A DNA stretch of 64,000 nt from Sandaracinus amylolyticus (GTDB taxonomy: Bacteria > Myxococcota_A > Polyangia > Polyangiales > Sandaracinaceae): contig NZ_CP011125.1 in the NCBI RefSeq assembly GCF_000737325.1, forward strand, positions 4,216,001 to 4,280,000, in the 5' to 3' direction. The position numbers and the translations under genes were made by a program. Under the pieces are notes generated by a model, which had not been told where the DNA came from, ran no database searches, and was given only the letters and a program-made list of their open reading frames with translations. Within the stretch, counting starts at the first letter, position 1, and each line of letters opens with the position of its first letter. Of the stretch, positions 20,854 to 30,218 are shown one piece after another.

Positions 20854-20918
20854 GCACGAGCCGCAGTGTTGCTTTTGCGCTATAGGCGGCGCCGAAAATC
20901 AAGGAGAACGAGCTCACC

Positions 20919-21335
20919 ATGGCCACCGAGAAGACGTTCGCGATCGTGAAGCCCGACGCGGTCGAGAAGAATCACATCGGCGCGATCCTCGCGCTCATCG
21001 AGAAGAACGGGCTCAAGATCCGCGCGCTGCGCATGATGCACATGAGCCGTCCGATCGCGGAGGGCTTCTATCACGTGCACAAGGCGCGTCCGTTCTTCGG
21101 CGAGCTCGTCGAGTTCATGACGCGCGGGCCGTGCGTCGTGATGGTGCTCGAGGGCGAGAACGCGATCGCGAAGTGGCGCGAGCTGATGGGCGCGACCGAC
21201 CCGGCGAAGGCCGCGGAGGGCACGGTGCGCAAGCTCTACGGCGCGAACGTCGGCGAGAACGCGACGCACGGCTCGGACGGCCCGGACACGGCGAAGTTCG
21301 AGATCGGCTGGTTCTTCCCCGGCTACGACGTGTGA
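20919..21335 (+). CDS. ndk: Nucleoside diphosphate kinase
   Basis: Ndk balances nucleoside triphosphates by moving the terminal phosphate through a phosphohistidine. The 138-residue protein has full family length. [19 protein letters not shown] opens it, and the active-site segment is [20 protein letters not shown] with the catalytic His. The Shine-Dalgarno AAGGAGA lies 12 bases upstream of the ATG. The gap after the sucD terminator has an 11-base direct repeat (GTTGCTTTTGC at 20845 and 20868) and a possible -10 box TATAGG at 20881; no good -35 is seen. Confidence 0.97.
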   Translation: MATEKTFAIVKPDAVEKNHIGAILALIEKNGLKIRALRMMHMSRPIAEGFYHVHKARPFFGELVEFMTRGPCVVMVLEGENAIAKWRELMGATDPAKAAEGTVRKLYGANVGENATHGSDGPDTAKFEIGWFFPGYDV

Positions 21336-21393
21336 GTGACGAGGACGCGGAGGGGCTCGCGACGGCTCCCTCCGCGTCCTACTCTGTTCGTTC

Positions 21394-23463
21394 GTGGTCC
21401 GCGTCGTCCGTGCCGTGCTCGGAGCCGCGCTCGCGCTCGTCGCGAGCTGCGGTGGAGCGCAGGACGACGGCGAGACCACCGCGCGCGAGGAGACTGCAAC
21501 GCTGGACGAGGCCACGCGCCTCGCGATGCTGCTGCCCTCGAGCGCGGATCGCTGCTCGGTCGCGCGACCTTCGCTCGTCGCGGATCGTCGTCGCCCGCTG
21601 ATCCTGCACGCGTCGCAGGGCGACGTGCTCGCGTGGTCTCGTGATCTGCGCATCGTCGCGTACGCGTCGTCGCGCCGCCTCGACGAGCGTGGTCGCGCGC
21701 AGAGCGTGACGCTGCTGAGCCTCGCGGGCGGCCAGGGCGAGCGGCGCGAGGAGCTCGAGGCCGCGCTGCCGGTGCGCGTGCGCTGGGAGGGCGAGCCGTG
21801 TCGCGCGGACCAGTGCGATCTGCCGCGCGCGTCGATGCTCGACGGGCGCACCCTGCGGATCGAGCGCGGCGCGCCGAGCGAAGCTCGCGCGGGTGGCTCG
21901 CCGTGTGTCGATCTCGCGATCGCGTGGCCCTCGGCGGTCGAGCTCGACGTGTCGCGACAGGACTGCGAGGAGGCGCGCGCCGAAGGCTGCGTGCAGCGAC
22001 GCATCCTCGAGCCGACCGACGACGGACTGCGACAGCGCGTGGAGGACGCGCTCGAGAGCGAGCGCGCCGCGATGCGCGCGCTCGAGTCGCTGCGGCTCGT
22101 GCCGGGGATCGAAGGCGGCATCGACGTCGATCGTCGCGGCGCGACGGTCGTCACGCTCCGCGCGATCTCGTGGGCCGAGCTCGAGCTCTTGCTCGAGGAC
22201 GAGCGCATCGAGCGCGCCGCGTACCGCCGCCGCGACGAAGCGCGTCGCACGCGCGCGCTCGACGACGTCGACGTGGAGAGCCTGCCGCTCGTGCGGCAGC
22301 AGGTGCAGCTGCGCGAAGAGCGCCTCGCGCGGTTGCACGGCGAGGGACGACGACGTGCAGCGGACGAGCTCGCGACGTTGCTCTCTGCCGCGACCACGCG
22401 TCACCTCGCGACGCGTCCGGCGGACGCCCTCGATCTCGCGCGGCGCTTGGTGCGTGTGCAGCTCGACGAGCTCGACGATCCCGCGGGCGCCGCGCAGACG
22501 ATCGACGCCGCGCTCGCGACCGGCACCGCTCCGCGCGAGACGTGGCGCGGCCTCAGACGCGAGGCGCGCATCGCATCGCTCGTGCGAGCGCTCGCCACGC
22601 CCGACGAGGCGAGCGCGCTCGACGATGCCGCGAGCGCGATGCGCGAAGACGGCCTCGCGCCCGACGACACGACGGCGCGCGCTGCGGCGCGTGATCTCGC
22701 GGCGCTGCGTGCCGCCGGCGCGACCCACGAGCTCGCCGAGAGCGCGTGGACGCACGCACGCGCGGTGACCCGTCGCGCGATGCCGCTGCGCGCGATGCCG
22801 AGCGGTGCCGGCGCGCCGATCGCGGCGCTCCCCGCGACGCTCGCCTGGCTCGCCGAGCTCGGCGGTGATCCCGGGCCGTTCTCGGTGTTCGTGGTCGTGC
22901 GCGGGACGCTCGCCGAGGGTGCGCGCGCGGTCACCGGCGACGACGCGCCCGTGCTCCGCTTCGAGCACCTCGCCGATCGCGCGACGCTCGCCGGTAGTGG
23001 TGCGTCCATCGATGCGCTCCTGCGCCTCGGGGCGTCGATCGAGTCGGCCCTCGCGCCGGGACCGCTCACCATCGACGTCGTGCTCACGTCGATCTCGACG
23101 CCGTCGGTCGAGCGCACGCTCCGCTTCGAAGGCGAGCTCGGCATCGGACGGGTGCGCATCGCTCGCGGCGACGCGTGGATCGCGCGCCACGACTGGCCCG
23201 CGGTCGAGCGCTACCTCGCGGACCCGCTGCGCGCGATGGGCGCGCGCCTGTTCCCGCCGCCGGAGCTCGTGGTGCGCGCGACGAGCGAGGAAGAAGCCGC
23301 ACGCCTCGCGCGCATCGGCGACGATCCGCCCCAGGCGCGCTGCGCCGCGGAGGGCCCGGAGGTGCGCTGCATCCCGCGCCCCGACTCCGACGCGCGCGGC
23401 GCGCTGAGTCGCATCGTGCGCGCGTCGCTCGGCTCCGGGCTCGCTCCTGCGACGAGCGAGTGA
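21394..23463 (+). CDS. Large putative lipoprotein, 689 aa, unknown function
   Basis: It starts with GTG 21394 and a lipoprotein signal (VRAVLGAALALVASCGG, lipobox LVASC). The protein has no domain that I recognise. The N-terminal third has beta-like segments (RRPLILHASQGDVLAWSRDL, LRIVAYASSRRLDE) and Cys pairs. The central part is Arg/Ala/Glu-rich and helical, TPR-like in texture (AADELATLLSAATTRHLATRPADALDLARR). The C-terminal part has GPFSVFVVVRGTLAEGARAV and TIDVVLTSISTPSVERTLRFEG. It lies 58 bases after ndk and converges with terC with a 3-base gap. Myxobacterial-type orphan protein. Confidence 0.75.
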   Translation: MVRVVRAVLGAALALVASCGGAQDDGETTAREETATLDEATRLAMLLPSSADRCSVARPSLVADRRRPLILHASQGDVLAWSRDLRIVAYASSRRLDERGRAQSVTLLSLAGGQGERREELEAALPVRVRWEGEPCRADQCDLPRASMLDGRTLRIERGAPSEARAGGSPCVDLAIAWPSAVELDVSRQDCEEARAEGCVQRRILEPTDDGLRQRVEDALESERAAMRALESLRLVPGIEGGIDVDRRGATVVTLRAISWAELELLLEDERIERAAYRRRDEARRTRALDDVDVESLPLVRQQVQLREERLARLHGEGRRRAADELATLLSAATTRHLATRPADALDLARRLVRVQLDELDDPAGAAQTIDAALATGTAPRETWRGLRREARIASLVRALATPDEASALDDAASAMREDGLAPDDTTARAAARDLAALRAAGATHELAESAWTHARAVTRRAMPLRAMPSGAGAPIAALPATLAWLAELGGDPGPFSVFVVVRGTLAEGARAVTGDDAPVLRFEHLADRATLAGSGASIDALLRLGASIESALAPGPLTIDVVLTSISTPSVERTLRFEGELGIGRVRIARGDAWIARHDWPAVERYLADPLRAMGARLFPPPELVVRATSEEEAARLARIGDDPPQARCAAEGPEVRCIPRPDSDARGALSRIVRASLGSGLAPATSE

Positions 23464-23466
23464 GCG

Positions 23467-24483
23467 TCACTCGCTCGCGCGCGCCTCGCCCTCGTTCTTC
23501 GGCTCGTGCTCCTTCTTCTCCTTTTCCGGCGGCGCGGGGAGGAGCTTCGAGAGCACGATCGATCCGATCAGCAGCGTCGCGACGACGGTCAGCGAGATCG
23601 ACGTCGGGAAGTGATCCCATCCGATCAGATGGATCAGATCCATCGACAGGATCTTCACCGCGATGAAGAGCAGCACGAGCGCGACGCCGGTCTTCAGGAA
23701 CCGGAACATCGGGAGCAGCACCGACAGCACGAAGTAGATCGAGCGCAGCCCGAGGATCGCGAACATGTTCGACGTGAACACGATGAACGGGTTCGTCGTG
23801 ACCGCGAAGATCGCCGGGATCGAGTCGAGCGCGAACACCACGTCGGAGAGCTCGATCACGCAGAGCACGAGGAGCAGCGGCGTCGCGAGGCGCTTGCCGT
23901 TCTCCACCACGAAGAAGCGGTCCTTGCGATACGTGTCGGTCATCCGATCGCCGAGCACGCGCCGCACGAGCTTCACGGCGCCGCTCTGCTCGATGTCCGC
24001 CTCTTCGTCCTCGCCGCCCGCGAAGAGAAGGCGCCCGCCCGTCCAGAGCAGGATCACGCCGAAGATGTAGAGGACCCAGTGGAAGCGCGCGATGATCGCG
24101 GCGCCGAGCCCGATGAACACGCCGCGGAGGACGACCGCGCCGACGATGCCCCAGAAGAGAACGCGGTGCTCGTACGCCTTCGGCACCGCGAAGGTGCTGA
24201 AGATGACGACGAACACGAACATGTTGTCGACCGAGAGCGCGAGCTCGAGCAGGTAGCCCGTCAGGTACTCGCCGGTCGCGCGCGAGCCGAACCCGGGGAG
24301 GAAATACAGCAGCCCCGCGAAGACGGCCGAGCAGGTCATCCAGACCAGCGTCCAAGCGACGGCCTCGCGGAACGTGACCTCGCGCGTCGTCCGATGGAAC
24401 ACGCCGAGGTCGATCGCGACCATCGCTCCGATGAACACGAGGAAGCCCGCCCAGAGCACGGGCATCTCCAACGACTCGAACAT
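23467..24483 (-). CDS. TerC-family integral membrane protein
   Basis: TerC/Alx proteins are membrane exporters linked to manganese homeostasis, alkaline pH response or tellurite tolerance. The 338-residue protein has seven to nine hydrophobic segments. Both family repeats carry their acidic metal-type motifs: LELALSVDNMFVFVVIFSTF and VIELSDVVFALDSIPAIFAVT. A charged cytoplasmic insert lies between them (GGEDEEADIEQSG) and the C-terminus is Lys/Glu-rich (PPEKEKKEHEPKNEGEARAS). Some alx/terC genes are preceded by a manganese riboswitch; I looked at 24484-24683 and did not recognise one. The substrate cannot be read from sequence. Confidence 0.93.
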   Translation of the reverse strand: MFESLEMPVLWAGFLVFIGAMVAIDLGVFHRTTREVTFREAVAWTLVWMTCSAVFAGLLYFLPGFGSRATGEYLTGYLLELALSVDNMFVFVVIFSTFAVPKAYEHRVLFWGIVGAVVLRGVFIGLGAAIIARFHWVLYIFGVILLWTGGRLLFAGGEDEEADIEQSGAVKLVRRVLGDRMTDTYRKDRFFVVENGKRLATPLLLVLCVIELSDVVFALDSIPAIFAVTTNPFIVFTSNMFAILGLRSIYFVLSVLLPMFRFLKTGVALVLLFIAVKILSMDLIHLIGWDHFPTSISLTVVATLLIGSIVLSKLLPAPPEKEKKEHEPKNEGEARASE

Positions 24484-24683
24484 CCGCGACGACTCCTATC
24501 CGGCCGCGCTCTCTCGCGCGACGCCGGTACCCGCCGATCCGGCTCGGCGCGTACCTTCGCACAGAAAAGTCACGCGTGCTCGTTCGCCCCGCGGGGCCAG
24601 CGAGCCCACCGATCGAGCAGGTCTACGCGGCCGCGGTCACGGTCCTTGCGCCTCGCCGCGCATCGCCCTAGCGTGCTCGCTCC

Positions 24684-25370
24684 GTGCTGCGTTTCTCGAC
24701 CCGACACCAGCTCTTCCTCGTGCTGGTCGCGCTCTTCGTCACGTGCTTGCTCGTGGCGGACATCGTGGCCGGGAAGTACTTCCAGGTCGGCGCGCTCGAG
24801 ATGTCGGTCGGGACCGTGACCTTCCCGATCGCGTTCCTACTGACCGACATCGTCAACGAGTACTACGGCCGACCTGGCGCGCGGATGATGACCGGCATCG
24901 GCATGGCGATGCTCGTGGTCGCGTTCTCGCTGATCTACATGTCGCGCACGCTGCCGGTCTCCGATGGCAGCCCGGTCGGTCAGGAGCCGTTCGACGCGGT
25001 GTTCGGGATCAGCATGCGGCTCTTCGTCGCGTCGCTCGTCGCGTACCTGATCAGCCAGATCGTCGACATCCACGCGTTCCACTTCGTGAAGGGCATCACG
25101 GAGAGCAAGCACCTCTGGCTGCGTGCCATCGGCTCCACCGCGGTCTCGCAGGTGGTCGACACGTTCGTCGTCACGTTCGGGTGCCTCGCGGGGCTGCGCT
25201 CGACGAGCGACATCCTCGTCATCTTCGGGACCAGCTATCTCTACAAGATCATCGTCGCGGTGATGCTCACGCCGCTCGTCTACGTCGCGCACGACCTGAT
25301 CACGCGGCGCATGGGCATCGAGCCCGCGCCGCACGACGAGCGCGAGCTCGCCGCGATGCCGGCGGAGTAG
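24684..25370 (+). CDS. yhhQ: Queuosine precursor transporter (YhhQ/QueT family)
   Basis: The 228-residue protein has six hydrophobic segments. The VUT_1/YhhQ family features are visible: LVADIVAGKYFQVG, TVTFPIAFLLTDIVNEYYGR, SQIVDIHAFHFVKGITESKHLWLR and TVVSQ-like VSQVVDTFVVTF. In E. coli YhhQ imports queuine-pathway precursors (preQ0/preQ1) for tRNA modification. It starts with GTG 24684 and is divergent from terC across about 200 bases. The next gene starts 8 bases after its stop. Confidence 0.9.
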   Translation: MLRFSTRHQLFLVLVALFVTCLLVADIVAGKYFQVGALEMSVGTVTFPIAFLLTDIVNEYYGRPGARMMTGIGMAMLVVAFSLIYMSRTLPVSDGSPVGQEPFDAVFGISMRLFVASLVAYLISQIVDIHAFHFVKGITESKHLWLRAIGSTAVSQVVDTFVVTFGCLAGLRSTSDILVIFGTSYLYKIIVAVMLTPLVYVAHDLITRRMGIEPAPHDERELAAMPAE

Positions 25371-25377
25371 GGCGCGC

Positions 25378-26385
25378 ATGACGGAGCGTCGCGTCGCACG
25401 GCTCGACCCTTCGATGCGCGCGATGGTGCGCACACGGCGCGAGCTCTTCTACGACGCGGGCGCGGACCCTGCGATCGATCGACCGGCGCACGTGCGCTCG
25501 GGCTCGGGGCTCGCGTGGCTCGGCTCGCGGCTCGTGATCGCGCAGGACGATGCGAGCTTCCTCGCGCTGCTCGACGCATCGCTCGCGCACGTGTCGTCGA
25601 TCACGCTCGATCACGTCGTCGACGGCGCGCGGCAGTTCGACGCCGTTCGCGGCAACAAGAAGCAGAAGCTCGACCTCGAGGCGTGCTCGGTGCTCACGTG
25701 CGATGGGCGCGAGGTGCTCGTCGCGTGGGGCTCGGGATCGCTCCCGGCGCGCGAGCGGCTCGTCGTGCTGGAGCGCGACGCGGATCGTGCGCGCGTGGTC
25801 GAGGCGCAGTCGCTCTATGCGAGCCTGCGCGCGCGCATCGAGTTCGCGGGGAGCGAGATGAACATCGAGGGCGCGGCGCCCATCGGCGGGGATCGCGTGC
25901 GTATCTTCCAGCGCGGCAACGGCGCGCCGCACGGCGACCTCGTGCCGATCGACGCGATGGGCGATCTCGATCTGCGCGCGCTGCTCGCGTGGATCGCGGA
26001 TCCGACGCGCCCGGTGCCGGCGCTGCGCGACGTGGTGCAATGGGATCTCGGTCGTGTGTCCGACGTGCGCCTCACGTTCACCGATGCGTGCCCTGCGCCG
26101 GGCGGATCGATCGCGTACCTCGCGGCGGCGGAAGCGTCGCCCGATGCCATCGAGGACGGCGTGGTGGTCGGCGTCGCGATGGGCGTGATCGACGCGCGCG
26201 GAGAGGCGCGCTACGCGCTCGTCACGACGCCCGACGGCGCGCCGTTCGTGGGCAAGTGCGAGGGGCTCGCGTGGGTGCCGGGCGCCACCGGGAAGCGCGC
26301 GCTGGTCGTCGTCGATCGCGACGATCCGGGCGCGCCTTCGGAGCTCCTGGAGCTCGATCTCGAAGGCTTTCCCAACGGCTCTTGA
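25378..26385 (+). CDS. Conserved hypothetical beta-propeller-like protein (DUF6929-like)
   Basis: The 335-residue protein has no signal peptide and shows a run of beta-rich segments. The Lys/Leu-rich motif GNKKQKLDLEACSVL and FQRGNGAPHGDLVPID resemble a family of cytoplasmic proteins that I associate with DUF6929. That assignment is from memory of motif appearance and is not certain. It starts 8 bases after yhhQ, so the two could be co-transcribed. No catalytic motif is evident. Confidence 0.65.
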   Translation: MTERRVARLDPSMRAMVRTRRELFYDAGADPAIDRPAHVRSGSGLAWLGSRLVIAQDDASFLALLDASLAHVSSITLDHVVDGARQFDAVRGNKKQKLDLEACSVLTCDGREVLVAWGSGSLPARERLVVLERDADRARVVEAQSLYASLRARIEFAGSEMNIEGAAPIGGDRVRIFQRGNGAPHGDLVPIDAMGDLDLRALLAWIADPTRPVPALRDVVQWDLGRVSDVRLTFTDACPAPGGSIAYLAAAEASPDAIEDGVVVGVAMGVIDARGEARYALVTTPDGAPFVGKCEGLAWVPGATGKRALVVVDRDDPGAPSELLELDLEGFPNGS

Positions 26386-26398
26386 CGTTGGAATGGTT

Positions 26399-26415
26399 GA
26401 GGATCCAGGATCCTC
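26399..26415. promoter_or_regulatory. Perfect 17-base palindrome before the peroxiredoxin gene, possible operator
   Basis: The sequence GAGGATCCAGGATCCTC is a perfect palindrome: 8-base arms GAGGATCC and GGATCCTC around a central A. It lies 14 bases after the stop of the preceding gene and 60 bases before the peroxiredoxin ATG. A short symmetrical site in that position is the classic layout of a repressor or activator operator. Which regulator reads it is unknown, and a chance palindrome cannot be excluded. Confidence 0.45.
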
Positions 26416-26474
26416 GCGATATTTCCACATCGGACAAGTCGAGAATCTCTCGACGCGCAGGAGGAACGACGACG

Positions 26475-27113
26475 ATGGGTCTCCACATCGGCAGCACCGC
26501 GCCCGACTTCGAGCAGGACTCCACCGAGGGCCGCATTCGATTCCACGAGTGGGCCGGCGACAAGTGGGTCGTGCTCTTCTCGCACCCCGCCGACTACACG
26601 CCGGTCTGCACCACCGAGCTCGGCCTCGTCGCGCGCCTCAAGGACAAGTTCGCGCAGCGCAACGCGAAGGTGATCGCGCTCAGCGTGGACCCGGTCGACT
26701 CGCACCTCGGCTGGGTGAAGGACATCGAGGACACGCAGGGCGTGAAGATGAATTATCCGATCCTCGCCGACGGGGATCAGAAGGTCAGCAAGCTCTACGA
26801 CATGGTGCATCCGGAGTGCGATCCGAAGATCACCGTGCGCTCCGTCTACTTCATCGACCCGAAGAAGAAGATCCGCGCGACGTTCACGTATCCGCCGAGC
26901 GCCGGGCGCAACTTCGACGAGGTGCTGCGCGTCCTCGACTCGCTGCAGCTGACCGACAACCACTCGGTCGCGACCCCGGGCAACTGGAAGGACGGAGACG
27001 ACGTCGTGATCGTCCCGTCGCTCAAGGACCCGGAGGTCATGAAGCAGAAGTTCCCCAAGGGATGGAAGGAGCTCCGCCCCTACCTGCGCATGACGCCTCA
27101 GCCCAACAAGTGA
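26475..27113 (+). CDS. 1-Cys peroxiredoxin (Prx6 subfamily)
   Basis: The enzyme reduces hydrogen peroxide and organic hydroperoxides through a catalytic cysteine. The protein has 212 residues. The peroxidatic Cys45 is in HPADYTPVCTTELG. The family C-terminal extension (RFHEWAGDKWVVLFSHPAD, YPPSAGRNFDEVLRVLDSLQ, PGNWKDGDDVVIVPSL and FPKGWKELRPYLR) is characteristic of Prx6 enzymes. A second Cys in HPECDPK might still form a disulfide, so single-Cys chemistry is not certain. A longer upstream open frame exists, but ATG 26475 (MGLHIGSTAPDF) is the family start. Confidence 0.95.
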   Translation: MGLHIGSTAPDFEQDSTEGRIRFHEWAGDKWVVLFSHPADYTPVCTTELGLVARLKDKFAQRNAKVIALSVDPVDSHLGWVKDIEDTQGVKMNYPILADGDQKVSKLYDMVHPECDPKITVRSVYFIDPKKKIRATFTYPPSAGRNFDEVLRVLDSLQLTDNHSVATPGNWKDGDDVVIVPSLKDPEVMKQKFPKGWKELRPYLRMTPQPNK

Positions 27114-27156
27114 GCACCGCCGAACGGGTGCTCACGATGCGGGCGTGAACGCGTGA

Positions 27157-27579
27157 TCACGCAGCGTCGCTCCGAGGAGGAGCGGTCTCGGTCTCCGGCG
27201 CGGAGGCGGGCCGCTCCTTCTTCGTTCCGTCGGCGGCCACAGGCGCGACGATCTGCAGCATCGCGATCTTCCCGATGGCGATCACCGCGACCGTCGCCGA
27301 TGCGGCGTGGAGGAACGCATCGGACGACGCGAACGTCGCGACCGCGAGCATCACGACCGCGGCCGCCTCGACGCCGACGACGAACACGGAGTCGAGGACG
27401 CCCCCGCGCGTGCCGATGCCGATCAGCGCGATGACCAGGACGAACATCGTCGACAGATCGTGGTGGATCCAGTCCGCGATCGAGGCGACGCAGAGTGCCG
27501 CGATCAGGGCGAGCATCCCCACACGCATCGTGCGCTGTGTGATCTCGCGGTCGGTCCCCGAGCTCGTCTTCTCCGCCAT
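27157..27579 (-). CDS. Small membrane protein with about three transmembrane segments
   Basis: ATG 27579 has the Shine-Dalgarno GGAGGGG a few bases upstream. The 140-residue protein has a hydrophilic N-terminus (MAEKTSSGTDREITQRTM), and then hydrophobic segments at about 22-36, 43-70 and 75-110 (VGMLALIAALCVASIA, FVLVIALIGIGTRGGVL, VAVIAIGKIAMLQIV). The tail is Pro/Glu/Thr-rich. It stands alone between the peroxiredoxin gene (convergent) and the Wzc-like gene (divergent). The longer frame upstream is an antisense shadow. Function unknown. Confidence 0.6.
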   Translation of the reverse strand: MAEKTSSGTDREITQRTMRVGMLALIAALCVASIADWIHHDLSTMFVLVIALIGIGTRGGVLDSVFVVGVEAAAVVMLAVATFASSDAFLHAASATVAVIAIGKIAMLQIVAPVAADGTKKERPASAPETETAPPRSDAA

Positions 27580-27663
27580 CTGCCCCTCCGTACACGCGAG
27601 ACGGTACCACGGTGGCCGTCTCGAACGAGGGTTGCCCACTTCTTGCTGAGCTTGCCGCGGGGC

Positions 27664-30117
27664 ATGGTTATGCAAGCACTCTCGACCGCGACCGTGAGGC
27701 ACGAGGCCACAAGAGAAGCGCCCAAGCGCGCAGGGACGCCCATCGATCCTTCGTGGATCCTCGGGATGTTGCGCCGTGGATGGCGCGTGCTCGGAGCCGC
27801 GGCGCTCGGCGGTCTCCTCGTCGGCGGCATCGTCGCGATGCTCGTCGTTCCTTCGACCTGGGAGAGCGAAGCGCTCGTCGTCGCCGACGTCGAGCCCAAT
27901 CCAGCCGACCCCTGGGCGTCGCAGAACGCGCTCAGCGAGGGCGCCGAGCTGATGATGCATCCCTCGACGCTCGCCGCCGTGCGGGCGCGTGTGGGGGCGG
28001 ACGGCACCGTCGAGGCGCTCGCGCGCCGCGTCGAGGCGGAGGAGGATCGCCAGGCAGGCGTGATCCGCGTGACCGCGCGTGATGGATCGCGCGAAGGGGC
28101 GGCCGCCCTCGCGAACGCGATGGTGGACTCGTTCCTCGACGTGCGGCGCGAGAGCGAGCGCGCGCGCCTCGCCGAGCGCGCGCGCCTGCGCCGGCTCGAG
28201 CTGACCGCGGCCGAGCAACAGCTCGCCGACGCACGCAGCGAGTACGACGCGTTCCGTCAGGAGCACGGGATCACCGACCTCAGCGCGCAGCAGGAGGCCG
28301 CGATCACCGAGGCCGCACGCCTGAGCGCGGAGGCGGACGAGGAGAGCGTGGCGGCGATCAGCTCGGCCGCGCGCATGGACGTGCTGCGCCGCGAGGCGCG
28401 GCGTCTCCCTGCGATGACGACGTCGAGCGCGAGCAGCACCGATCTCGTGCAGTCGGAGCTCGCCGAGGCGCGCGCCGAGCTCGCGCGCGCGAGGGCGCGT
28501 TACACGCAGGATCACCCGACGGTGCAGGGGCTCGAGGCGCGCGTCGCGACGCTCGAGCAGGAGCGGCGTCGCGGTGGGCGTGCGCTGCGCACCGACGCGA
28601 CGACGTCGACGAACCCGATCCGCGACGAGCTCGAGGGCAACGTCGCGATCGCGGCGGCGGATCGCGCGACCTCGGCGCAGCGCGAGGAAGGGCTGCGCCG
28701 CCTCGCGGAGCAGGCGCGCGAGCGCGTGCGCGAGCTGACCGAGCTCGAGGGCCAGGCGAGCCTGCTGCTCGCGGCAGTGCGCATCGGCGAGCAGCAGGTC
28801 GAGGCGCTCCGTCGCGACATCGCGCAGGCGGAGGACCGTCTCGGCGATCCGCCTCCGGGCTTCCACGTCACGGCGCGCGCCGCGCTCGCGGACTCGCCGC
28901 TGCCGTCGAAGAACCGGCTGCTCGCGTGGGTGCTCCCGCCGATGCTGTCGCTGCTGGTCGCGTTCGGTCTCGTGTTCTTCCGCGAGCGCGGCGGGCCGCG
29001 CACGCAGACCGCGGCCGAGGTCGCGTGGTGGGGCCATGCGCCGGTGATCGGCACGACGACGTGGCCGCGCGAGCCCGAGGCGCTCGATCTGCTCGTCGCC
29101 GAGCTCGAGGATCTCGGCACCTACGCCGCGGGCCGCACGCTCGTCGTGCCCGCGACGCCCAACGAGAAGGACCTCGCCACCGAGTTCGCTGCGAAGCTCG
29201 CCGAGGCGCCGTGGCTCGCCGCGGGCGTGCTCGACGTCGACGAGTCGCCGCGCAGCGAGCCTCCGCGCGCGCTGCTGCCCGACGACGTGCGGGTGCCGGG
29301 CCACCGCCCGACGCTGCCCATGCCGATGATCGTGACGCCCGCGCCGGTCGACGCGGCGAGCGCGAGCGGCGAGAGCGATCCGTCGACGCGCGTGCGGCGC
29401 GCGACCGTGCAGCTGATGATGGACAACCCGACCGGGAGCGAGCCGTCGACCGAGCTGCCGGTGCTGCCCGAGGCGCCGCGCTCGCGGAAGATCTCCGGGC
29501 GCTTCACCCTGAGCGCGCCGACGGTGCTGGTCGGGCAGGACGTGCGCGTCGGCAACATCGTGCGCGTCGGCGAGGAGCCGGTGCGCACGGCGGCCGCGGT
29601 CTGGACGCGCCCGCCGGCCGAGGCGAGCGCGGAGCAGCGCACGATCCACGTCAGCGGCACCGTCGACGATGGTCGCGGCGCGCCGCAGCCGTTCGAGGTG
29701 CGCGCGGAGGCGCCGGCGAAGCAGGACGCGGTGCTCATGCTCGCGATGCGCATCCTCGGCGACGTCGATCCCGAGGCCGGGCGCGCGACGATGCTCGACG
29801 CGCGACCGCCGAAGCACCGCGCGCTCGACGCGACCGAGTCGCGCGCGCCGCACGAGCAGGCCGTCGCGCTCGCGTGGACCGGTGCGATGGAGGGGCCGAC
29901 GCTGCGCCGCGCGGCGCGCCTCGCGGATCGTGTGATCGTGCTGGTGCGCGAGGGCACGCTCTCGCCGGCCGATCTCGCGAAGCTGCAGGTGCGCCTCGGG
30001 CGCGAGGACGCGATCGGCTTCCTCGTGGTCGGTGCGGACGAGGAGTCGGCGAAGGGCCCGGATCGCGTGGGCGCGGTCGCCGAGTTCTGGACGACGCGCA
30101 AGCGTCTGCCGGGCTGA
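27664..30117 (+). CDS. Wzc/Wzz-like polysaccharide co-polymerase with degenerate tyrosine-kinase domain
   Basis: The 817-residue protein has TM1 at about 43-65, a long periplasmic coiled coil (about 150-390, with Wzz/GNVR-type sequences such as YTQDHPTVQGLEARVATLEQE), and TM2 at about 418-440. The PCP proline motif ADSPLPSKNRLL precedes TM2. In Wzc the cytoplasmic domain is a BY-kinase with Walker A GxGKS. Here the equivalent reads TLVVPATPNEKDLATEFAAKL, and the Asp-rich motif is altered to GVLDVDESPRSEP. A poorly conserved insert of roughly 200 residues follows before ADRVIVLVREGTLSPADLAKL. It may control polysaccharide chain length without kinase activity; the role is inferred. No Wzx/Wzy genes lie near. 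Confidence 0.78.
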   Translation: MVMQALSTATVRHEATREAPKRAGTPIDPSWILGMLRRGWRVLGAAALGGLLVGGIVAMLVVPSTWESEALVVADVEPNPADPWASQNALSEGAELMMHPSTLAAVRARVGADGTVEALARRVEAEEDRQAGVIRVTARDGSREGAAALANAMVDSFLDVRRESERARLAERARLRRLELTAAEQQLADARSEYDAFRQEHGITDLSAQQEAAITEAARLSAEADEESVAAISSAARMDVLRREARRLPAMTTSSASSTDLVQSELAEARAELARARARYTQDHPTVQGLEARVATLEQERRRGGRALRTDATTSTNPIRDELEGNVAIAAADRATSAQREEGLRRLAEQARERVRELTELEGQASLLLAAVRIGEQQVEALRRDIAQAEDRLGDPPPGFHVTARAALADSPLPSKNRLLAWVLPPMLSLLVAFGLVFFRERGGPRTQTAAEVAWWGHAPVIGTTTWPREPEALDLLVAELEDLGTYAAGRTLVVPATPNEKDLATEFAAKLAEAPWLAAGVLDVDESPRSEPPRALLPDDVRVPGHRPTLPMPMIVTPAPVDAASASGESDPSTRVRRATVQLMMDNPTGSEPSTELPVLPEAPRSRKISGRFTLSAPTVLVGQDVRVGNIVRVGEEPVRTAAAVWTRPPAEASAEQRTIHVSGTVDDGRGAPQPFEVRAEAPAKQDAVLMLAMRILGDVDPEAGRATMLDARPPKHRALDATESRAPHEQAVALAWTGAMEGPTLRRAARLADRVIVLVREGTLSPADLAKLQVRLGREDAIGFLVVGADEESAKGPDRVGAVAEFWTTRKRLPG

Positions 30118-30218
30118 CTCCTTGCCGGGCGCGCGCCCGGCGCGCGGACGGTAGGGACCGGCGGGCGATGTTCGAGTGATCGACTCCGAAGCTCGAGCAC
30201 GAGCGCGTCGCCTGCGGG

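Noticed and set aside
24484-24683. Manganese riboswitch (yybP-ykoY) before terC
   Set aside because: I found no convincing conserved core in the 200-base gap.
30124-30141. GCCGGGC-GCGC-GCCCGGC hairpin after the Wzc-like gene as a terminator
   Set aside because: The stem is real, but there is no T tract and such GC palindromes occur often by chance in this genome.
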